Below the pieces are notes generated by a model. It made no database searches. It saw nothing but the letters and a program-made list of their open reading frames with translations, and had not been told where the DNA came from. From positions 1-10,744 of the forward strand of contig UQMQ01000078.1 in the NCBI GenBank assembly GCA_900542245.1: a stretch of 10,744 nucleotides of DNA, in the 5' to 3' direction. Each line of letters opens with the position of its first letter. Position 1 is the stretch's first letter. Below are positions 4,421 to 10,744 of this stretch, piece by piece. This DNA comes from an uncultured Eubacteriales bacterium. GTDB lineage: Bacteria > Bacillota > Clostridia > Peptostreptococcales > Anaerovoracaceae. Both the position numbers and the translations under genes were made by a program.

Positions 4421-7400
4421 TTATGCTTTCGCTTTTGTCTTTGCTTCTTTTGTCCATACCCTCTCTGCGTATTTGCTCTGCTTGAGGGCTGTCTTCGCAA
4501 TCAGCTTACCCTCCTTGTCATAGACGCAAAGCTGTGTCTTGTAATAGTAACGCGTGCCTTTCTTTCCCTTGACAGAAGTGTAAGCATTTGTCTTTTTCGT
4601 TCCCAATCTCTGATAGCCTTTGCTCTTCTTTGTCGAACGGAAGAAACGGTATTTCACATTGTATCCAAGCGATTGCAACGCTTTGATGTCCTTGCGCGTC
4701 TTTTTGCTCTGCTTCATCTGCAGTTTTACGCTTTGCTGCTTGGTCTTGGATGCAGTAGTCGTCAGGCGCATCTTGGAAGCAATCTTTTTCGCTTCCTTGC
4801 GGTCGCTCAGCTTGTCCGTCTCCGGCTCTTGCGCATCTTTTTCTGTGATTCCTGCCTCCTCGGCATCCACCAGTCCGAATTCACTGAAATGGGGCGTTGC
4901 GAATACATAGAAGTCCTTCTTATTGCGGCTTTCTCTCTTGCCCCGCATCTGCGTAAATTTCTCTGCGCTGTCAAAATGTACGGCTGCCACCGTTTTCCCC
5001 AGAAGCGTTGCAGGAATCGGCAGCTTCACCGTAATCTTACCATCAAATTGACTGATGTTTTGATTTGCAGATGCGAGCGTCAACCTGTAAACCTGTGTAG
5101 CCGCACCTGTCAGCTTCTGCTGCGCTTCTGTCGCACTCTTCGCCTTATGAATCGTCAGCGTCAGTGCGCTGCCCTTTGCTTCCTTGGCAATCTGTGCAAG
5201 CGTTTCTCTGTCGAGCGTAAGCGCACCCTGCTCCGAGTCCACAGTGACTTCTGCCTGCGTATCGCGAACGATATCGCTGACCATGTCTTTCGGCAGCTCC
5301 AGCTGGATGCTGTCAGCCCCCTTAGAAGCAGCCGCCGCAACTTCAAGCACGATTTCCTTTGACTGGTTCTCTTTTGCCTGCTTCAAGATTTCGGTTTGAT
5401 TTTCTTTCTTTACCGTAACGGCAGCAACGCTTTCCTTCACGCCATCGGCATTGGTCTTTTCTGTTACCGCCACCTCTGTCGGTGCAGTTGTCGTACCGCT
5501 TCCCGCAGCACCGGAAGTCGTGACATCCGTTTTTTGCTCTGACGATGCACCGATGTCCTTGCCCAAGTCCGTCGTATACAGCCATTCTACATCATCTCCG
5601 GCTCTTAATTTGTATTCGGAGCAGGAAACCTCCGGATAGACACCGTTGACGCGGTACATCCATCCGCTCTTTGCGCCTTTGTCAAATTCTCCCAAGCCTT
5701 CGATTTTTTGCACATAATATCCGCCATACATCCCATAGTACTTGGCTTCATAGCGCAGTCCCGATTTCGTCAGCAGGGAATAAACCGTTTCGCCCGAAAC
5801 AAAGTTATAGCTCGTCCTTGGCAGATACGTTTTTCCTTTCGGATCGGCAACACTCATGGAAACCTTGTCCTGCACCGCCTGCGGGTCTTTGACGACGATG
5901 GTTGCGACTGCCGGAACCGTCAAACCGTCTGCAGTGCTTGCCACAAGCTTGTGCGTTCCTTTCGCAAGTCCGGAAATCTTCGCATTGCCCGCTGCGTCAG
6001 TGGTAGCCAGTACCTTACCGTTTAAGAGGCTGATGGTCACGCTGCCTGCAGGTTTCCAGTTATTATCAAAACCAGTAGCTTCCAGGCTCATATTTACATC
6101 TTCGCCTGCAGTTACTTCATATTCATTCTTGTCGAACTTAGTAAACTTGTCGCTGAATTTAGTTGTATCCTTGCATGTAAATACGGAAACATTGTCGCCT
6201 GCTTTGACATTGTCTTTTAGACCGGTACCAGCAGCCACGTTATTGATCCACATACCTGATGCAGAAGCATTTTTGCCCCACAGCTTCGCCAGCCAGCCTT
6301 TTGAGCTACATTCGTAACCTGCCGCCGCGCCGCCTGCATAATATCTCTCATGGATTGCGTACAGAACTTCATCGATATCCTGCGTGCCGTCCTTGTTTCT
6401 GTCTTGTACGGTAATCGGCACCGCAGCGATGGCAATCGCCTCGCCTTGATGTTTTCCGTCTTTTTGCGTTCCTACAGCCAGTTTGCCCTGCTCTGCAATG
6501 GTTATGTTGACAATGATATCGTCTGCTGCAACACCCGGCTTCGGATTGTAAGCGTAAAGTGCCGCCAGCGCGTCAGCAAGCGCTTTGTCTGCGTTTTTCA
6601 AATCTATGTCTGTCGAGTTCTCTTGCGCAAGCACTTTTTTTGCAGCTTCTTTGGCTTCAATCATCTTCTGCCAAAGTGTAGCCCCGTAGTATTCCTGCTT
6701 TGAAGCCAGAGCCTCCGCTTCCGCTACACGATTTTCTAAGGTCCTTTTTATGTTAACATCGGACAAGTCATATAGATGCACTTCGCCCGCCTTTAGTCGT
6801 CTGCAAGCTTCAAGGGCTTCCAGCGCCTGACCGGATGCCATAGGATTAATTTTCTCGTCTGCCAAAAGATGCTTAAATCCGCTTTCCCCAACCCTGTATT
6901 TGTCCAAACCTGAAATCAGATTTCTTGCAGCGCTCTTAACGAATCCGTTTTTCGCCTCAACCGGATCTAATCCCAAAGCAGTTAAGGCAATCAAAACCTG
7001 TGCGCCGGCTTCGGAACTCTCGTACTGACAGTTTCTGTTCATCTCTGATTTTAGATATTCCAGAGCATTGTTTACAGCTGTCTTTACATTTTCGTCTTTC
7101 TGATAGTATGGTGCAAGTGCCTGAATTGCCATAGCCGTCGTATCAACGCCGGCTTCTTGTCCCTGCGTTAATGCAAATCCGTTGTCACTCGTTTTATATC
7201 TTAGGACTTCCGTGATCAGCTTCTCTCTAGTCCACTTTGCATTTTCCGGAACCTTGTATTTCCCACTATCTAATGCGATCAGCGCCCACATCGCTTCGTT
7301 TCCGGTAGCATTTCCACCGATACCATTGCTATTGTAAAGCATTTCTATCAGATTCTTTCCACCAACCGCTTCCGGGTTTTCACCTAAAGCGCCTAACGTC

Positions 7401-10400
7401 AGAATGACACGCGCTAGGGTTGTTGGTTTGGTTTCAGCCATGCTTAAAGAAGCTTTCGCATAGGTGCTATTAACATCCTGCAGATACCGCTCTAGTACTT
7501 CTGGCGCAGTGGTAACACCTGAACGCGCTCGGTCGAAGAAGTACCATTCGTTTCCAAAACTTGCCACTCCACTCGGGTCCACCGTCGCCCAGTAGTTCTT
7601 TCCGGCTTTGATACCGTCAGCAATCAGCTTGGCATTATCTGCCGCTACCTCTGCTTGCCCCGGAGTTACCGTTACCGTAAAAGTGACCGCCTTAGCCCCA
7701 CCGGTCTGATCTACCGGAGTTCCTGTCACAGTTACCGTACCTTCGTCCAGACCGAAAATCTTAAATACGTTGCTTGGGAAATAGAATCCCTTGTCCTTGC
7801 CCGATTCGGTTTTGAAAACGCCGCTTTCTCTTTCGATTTCGACGATTCCGGGTTTGTCGTACGTCCAGTTCATGGACTTTTCAGTAACTGTAGTTCCGTC
7901 AGTCAACTCACCCTCAAATTTTAGAGGTAGAGCAACGCTTTCATTAGCTTTAACAGTATATTCATTCCTGTCAACAGTTACAGATTTCAGCTTGTTTTTA
8001 TAAACGTATTCAGCTTCTGCTGTTCCAGTGCATGTTTTGTCTCCATCCTTTAGCGTTGCGGTATAAGTCACGTTTCCCGCTGCATACGGAATATATGCCA
8101 CCGGAAGGCTGTTGAAGAATTTAGCGATTTTGTCATTACCGCTTGTTACCGTATAATCCTTATGGTAATGGTTCGCACTAGCGTTAGCAGGTTCAACCAC
8201 GATTGCATTATCGTAAAGCGCTAGGTAGTCGCTGCCATCATCCATAGAGCCTCTTCCATGAATTGTGTGAACTCCACTGTGCCCTGGCTTGACTGAGTTT
8301 ACAGCAACGTATTTGGAAGTGATTTCTGCAGTTGCAGTGATAGCCTTATTGTCCTTAGTAGTTACCTTAACTGTAGCTGTACTAGGCTTGTTAAACTGGA
8401 ATGTTTTAGAACCTTCCTGTAACTGGATAATGTTATCTTGTCCTGCAGTAAACGCAAGCTCCCAGCTGTTTGATGAAAGGGTCTGATAGTCGTTTTCACC
8501 CTCGTACTGCGCTTTGACAACAACAGTTTTCCATTCTGAACCCTGCACGGTAGCCTCGTCATCTTTAACTTCTGTAGACTTCTTATTATCATCTGCAAGG
8601 TAAATCTTGATGGCTGCAATCTTTGATTGCACAATATTTACTTTTACGGTAGCTAAAACTTCTGTAGTATTATCCGCTTTATGTAAAGTTGCGGTAATAT
8701 TCAGTCTTCCTTTTTTATATGTGTAGAACGCTCCCGTTCCTTCGGCAATCGCACCACTGCCCTCTGGGTTCTGTACAGAGCAGGACCAAGTTATGCTTTC
8801 GTTCTCCTCTAGGGTGTAGTTCGGCAAGCTAAACGTACCTGCAAAATCTGTACTCGTGCTTGAACCCACTGCGTTTAGGTTAACAGTCAGCTGCTGGTCT
8901 TCTATGACTGTGGCATTGGTTTCTTTGCTCGGCGTGAATGCAATTTCGGTTTTGTTTGGCGGTATCGGGCGCTCCCATTCTGGTACATATTGCTGATCTT
9001 CACCAAAGTATGGATAACCAGTTTGTGCATTCTGCCCCCACTCTACACCATGCGTGCCACGCTTTCCGTTGAGTAAAGCAACAAAGGTCTTGGATTTCAT
9101 CTCCGCGTCCGATTTTGCACTTGAATCAATCAGATTTTCTTCTGAAATCTGATTAATTGCAGTGTTTGATAAGTCTTCTCGCCAATAGGTATTCTTTAAG
9201 AAGCCGCTCTCGTAAGTCTTGAACAACGCACCGTTTTTCCCTTTGCTTACAGAATAGGAATTTATGATGGCACCGCCCTTTAATTCTTTTGCAAATCCAG
9301 AGACCTTCGTTCCTACGATATCGGTATAGCAATTGATTATAACGCCTTGCAACGCTCCATTCACTATGCCGCCAGCAGCATTATTGGAACTTCCGGTTAC
9401 ATATAAATTCTGCACCACACCGTCAGGTCCTACGCTATCGAAAATACCGGTAAATGAATCCTTTAGGGTTATCGTATGCCCATTACCTTCAAGCACTCCG
9501 TTAAAGGTATTTTCCGCCCAGTACATATCATCTCCCAGCGTTAAGTCATTATCTAGCACATAATATCCTGGGCTTTTGATATTTTGTAGTTCATCTGCCG
9601 TCTTAATGTGTTTAATTTCTTTTTCATCTTTGGGTGGTGCAACTGGATCAGTTATCTTATTCTTAAGTAATCCACTAATTGCATCACTTAGCTTAGAAAC
9701 CATATCATCAACTTGTTGCTGCGTAACAGTTTCTTCACCTGCAAGTGTCTCTGCTTCTGTAATCGTATCCTGTAGCTTTTTCCAAGATGCATCAGTATAG
9801 TTGTCATTTTCAATATTCTTCGCGGTTGCAATCTTCTCTGTTAATTCTTCTTTTGCAACAGGGGGTTTACCTGGCTTTAATATCGGAAAACCGCTTCCTT
9901 CATCAGGACTAGCCCAATAGAATCCTGTGTCAGGTAAATCATTATTAAGCTTTTTGTTAATCTTGCCTGCTTTTAGGTCATCTGCTTTTACCTTTTCGCA
10001 ATTTTTTGTTTCACAATTTGTATTGGGACCCATTCCTATTGTATAGTACGAATTGTGCGCTTTTGTCCCCTTCTGAACTGCACCAGCGATAGCACCTTCA
10101 TAATCAACAACGTTACCTGCAAAATATACATTTTGAATTATTCCATCGTTGAAGGCACCTACGACTCCTCCGACACTTCCTATCCATCCTTCTAATTCAA
10201 GTTTCGCGGTACATCCACAGTTTCTAATAGTACCTGTAAGAGTTACTGCCATGGCTCCAAATGTCTTTGAATCCTTAATTACATCCTCAGATGTTACTAG
10301 CAGGTTCTGTATAGTACCCTTTACATTATTTGCCAAAGGCTTGTCTGCCAGGGTAATTGTATGACCTTGACCATCAAGTACGCCTTCTAAGTTTTCAATC

Positions 10401-10621
10401 TGCTGTCCACTTGCCAGTTTAATATCTGCGTCAAGCTTTACAATTGTACCCGCATCAATTGTGCTAGGTAAGTTACTGCTGCTGCTAACGATCACTACAT
10501 TAGATGGATTTCCATCTGCCCAGACCATCCTGGGCATCATGGTAAAGACCATGGTAAATGCCAGGAGCAGGGTCAGCAGCCTTGCTGACGGTTTGTGTTT
10601 TGTTTGCTTCGTTTTTTTCAT
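4421..10621 (-). CDS. Giant secreted multidomain surface protein (toroid + DUF4430)
   Basis: The frame runs from a TTG at 10675 (2,084 residues). I prefer the ATG at 10621 (2,066 residues) because it gives a normal signal peptide with a purine-rich ribosome site before it. Numbering below is for the long frame. Seen: signal peptide 19-53 (cut after VWA); beta-helix-like module about 60-270; FIVAR-like helices 273-341; second beta-helix-like module 352-567; Ig-like domains about 573-1006; alpha/alpha-toroid 1008-1301 with NEAMWALIALDSG and VDTTAMAIQALAPYY repeats but no DxDD cyclase motif; FIVAR-like 1307-1380; a 1380-1500 domain with calcium loop DRNKDGTQDIDE (about 1423) and GGAAAGY; Ig-like 1513-1595; DUF4430 1603-1700 (SGWMYRVNGVYPEVS); a Gly/Ser/Thr linker; a domain seen in S-layer-type proteins 1734-1935; and a basic Tyr/Lys-rich tail 1940-2084. 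There is no LPXTG, SLH or lipobox. The role is probably surface ligand binding or adhesion; the ligand is unknown. Confidence 0.9.
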   Translation of the reverse strand: MKKTKQTKHKPSARLLTLLLAFTMVFTMMPRMVWADGNPSNVVIVSSSSNLPSTIDAGTIVKLDADIKLASGQQIENLEGVLDGQGHTITLADKPLANNVKGTIQNLLVTSEDVIKDSKTFGAMAVTLTGTIRNCGCTAKLELEGWIGSVGGVVGAFNDGIIQNVYFAGNVVDYEGAIAGAVQKGTKAHNSYYTIGMGPNTNCETKNCEKVKADDLKAGKINKKLNNDLPDTGFYWASPDEGSGFPILKPGKPPVAKEELTEKIATAKNIENDNYTDASWKKLQDTITEAETLAGEETVTQQQVDDMVSKLSDAISGLLKNKITDPVAPPKDEKEIKHIKTADELQNIKSPGYYVLDNDLTLGDDMYWAENTFNGVLEGNGHTITLKDSFTGIFDSVGPDGVVQNLYVTGSSNNAAGGIVNGALQGVIINCYTDIVGTKVSGFAKELKGGAIINSYSVSKGKNGALFKTYESGFLKNTYWREDLSNTAINQISEENLIDSSAKSDAEMKSKTFVALLNGKRGTHGVEWGQNAQTGYPYFGEDQQYVPEWERPIPPNKTEIAFTPSKETNATVIEDQQLTVNLNAVGSSTSTDFAGTFSLPNYTLEENESITWSCSVQNPEGSGAIAEGTGAFYTYKKGRLNITATLHKADNTTEVLATVKVNIVQSKIAAIKIYLADDNKKSTEVKDDEATVQGSEWKTVVVKAQYEGENDYQTLSSNSWELAFTAGQDNIIQLQEGSKTFQFNKPSTATVKVTTKDNKAITATAEITSKYVAVNSVKPGHSGVHTIHGRGSMDDGSDYLALYDNAIVVEPANASANHYHKDYTVTSGNDKIAKFFNSLPVAYIPYAAGNVTYTATLKDGDKTCTGTAEAEYVYKNKLKSVTVDRNEYTVKANESVALPLKFEGELTDGTTVTEKSMNWTYDKPGIVEIERESGVFKTESGKDKGFYFPSNVFKIFGLDEGTVTVTGTPVDQTGGAKAVTFTVTVTPGQAEVAADNAKLIADGIKAGKNYWATVDPSGVASFGNEWYFFDRARSGVTTAPEVLERYLQDVNSTYAKASLSMAETKPTTLARVILTLGALGENPEAVGGKNLIEMLYNSNGIGGNATGNEAMWALIALDSGKYKVPENAKWTREKLITEVLRYKTSDNGFALTQGQEAGVDTTAMAIQALAPYYQKDENVKTAVNNALEYLKSEMNRNCQYESSEAGAQVLIALTALGLDPVEAKNGFVKSAARNLISGLDKYRVGESGFKHLLADEKINPMASGQALEALEACRRLKAGEVHLYDLSDVNIKRTLENRVAEAEALASKQEYYGATLWQKMIEAKEAAKKVLAQENSTDIDLKNADKALADALAALYAYNPKPGVAADDIIVNITIAEQGKLAVGTQKDGKHQGEAIAIAAVPITVQDRNKDGTQDIDEVLYAIHERYYAGGAAAGYECSSKGWLAKLWGKNASASGMWINNVAAGTGLKDNVKAGDNVSVFTCKDTTKFSDKFTKFDKNEYEVTAGEDVNMSLEATGFDNNWKPAGSVTISLLNGKVLATTDAAGNAKISGLAKGTHKLVASTADGLTVPAVATIVVKDPQAVQDKVSMSVADPKGKTYLPRTSYNFVSGETVYSLLTKSGLRYEAKYYGMYGGYYVQKIEGLGEFDKGAKSGWMYRVNGVYPEVSCSEYKLRAGDDVEWLYTTDLGKDIGASSEQKTDVTTSGAAGSGTTTAPTEVAVTEKTNADGVKESVAAVTVKKENQTEILKQAKENQSKEIVLEVAAAASKGADSIQLELPKDMVSDIVRDTQAEVTVDSEQGALTLDRETLAQIAKEAKGSALTLTIHKAKSATEAQQKLTGAATQVYRLTLASANQNISQFDGKITVKLPIPATLLGKTVAAVHFDSAEKFTQMRGKRESRNKKDFYVFATPHFSEFGLVDAEEAGITEKDAQEPETDKLSDRKEAKKIASKMRLTTTASKTKQQSVKLQMKQSKKTRKDIKALQSLGYNVKYRFFRSTKKSKGYQRLGTKKTNAYTSVKGKKGTRYYYKTQLCVYDKEGKLIAKTALKQSKYAERVWTKEAKTKAKA

Positions 10622-10637
10622 ACGCTTCCGTTCCTCT

Positions 10638-10673
10638 CGTTTCTTACGTTTCTTCCGTTTCTTTCGTTGTTTC
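10638..10673 (-). repeat. 9-base tandem repeat at the 5' end of the giant gene
   Basis: Four units of 9 bases follow one another on the plus strand: CGTTTCTTA, CGTTTCTTC, CGTTTCTTT, CGTTGTTTC. Read on the minus strand they are purine-rich. If translated from the TTG at 10675 they give a Lys-Lys-Arg repeat. If translation begins at 10621 they lie in the 5' leader next to the ribosome-binding region. Changes in copy number would keep the frame but alter either the basic N-terminus or the leader spacing. Confidence 0.7.
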
Positions 10674-10725
10674 AATTCCTTCGTGTTTAAGCATCATGTC
10701 GGATCTTTGTACGCGCTTTCGCGAA

Positions 10726-10744
10726 CAAAAAAAAAAACGGGGTG
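10726..10744 (-). terminator. Partial terminator of the gene beyond the right edge
   Basis: Read on the minus strand, the edge shows CACCCCG followed by eleven T residues. This looks like the 3' arm and U-tract of a rho-independent terminator whose 5' arm is outside the window, so a further minus-strand gene probably ends just beyond. A small CGCG-CTTT-CGCG stem (10712-10723) lies between it and the giant gene. I could not pick a promoter for the giant gene in the remaining 50 bases. Confidence 0.4.

Noticed and set aside
4349..5362. Plus-strand open frame of 337 codons
   Set aside because: It lies antisense to the giant gene and its Leu/Arg/Cys/Phe-rich product is the usual shadow of a Lys/Glu/Ala-rich coding region. 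No domain was recognised and no promoter or ribosome site was evident.
5560..5870. Giant protein as a lipoprotein substrate of the nearby Lgt
   Set aside because: Its signal peptide ends in MPRMVWADG with no lipobox cysteine, so it is not a Lgt substrate.
6770..7655. Toroid domain as an active terpene cyclase or prenyltransferase
   Set aside because: No DxDD cyclase motif is visible and the domain sits in a secreted binding-type protein, so only the fold is claimed.
1..10744. CRISPR array, tRNA, rRNA, complete IS or prophage
   Set aside because: No regularly spaced repeats, cloverleaf sequences, rRNA stretches or transposase genes were seen; the only mobile traces are the integrase fragment and the two-copy repeat.

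Overview
The window looks like chromosomal DNA from a low-to-mid-GC Gram-positive anaerobe (Bacillota, class Clostridia). This rests on Shine-Dalgarno-led genes, a Lgt and a YchF of Firmicutes type, an XRE regulator with a membrane tail, and a very large secreted multidomain surface protein of a kind common in gut and oral Clostridia. The basic, Lys/Tyr-rich C-terminal module of that protein recalls Anaerovoracaceae (Mogibacterium/Eubacterium 'Family XIII') surface proteins. That placement is an inference with low to moderate confidence.

Left part, plus strand (1-2465): lgt (prolipoprotein diacylglyceryl transferase) overlaps a GNAT N-acetyltransferase gene by 4 bases, so the two form a translationally coupled pair. 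After a gap holding a coding-like scrap and a promoter comes a gene for an XRE-type DNA-binding protein with about four C-terminal membrane helices. Middle (2466-4420): a 374-base gap holds several strong hairpins, the second copy of a structured repeat whose first copy lies just before lgt, and a rho-independent terminator. Together these could be one small RNA or a leader-like element. Next is ychF (minus strand). Upstream of ychF is a decayed 3' end of a tyrosine-recombinase (integrase) gene, and beyond it a near-consensus promoter pointing through the fossil into ychF. Right part (4421-10675, minus strand): one giant gene for a secreted protein of about 2,066-2,084 residues fills the rest of the window. 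It ends in tandem hairpins, and a partial terminator of the next gene upstream is visible at the right edge.

The giant protein is a mosaic: signal peptide, two related beta-helix-like modules separated by a FIVAR-like helical module, several Ig-like domains, an alpha/alpha-toroid (prenyltransferase/terpene-cyclase fold), a second FIVAR-like module, a domain with an EF-hand/dockerin-like calcium loop, another Ig-like domain, a DUF4430 (transcobalamin C-terminal-like) domain, a low-complexity linker, and a basic C-terminal domain. The toroid plus DUF4430 pairing is the layout of animal cobalamin carriers, so a ligand-capture role is possible but unproven. No obvious functional link ties the genes together. 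No prophage, CRISPR array, rRNA or tRNA was seen; the only trace of mobile DNA besides the repeat is the integrase fossil.
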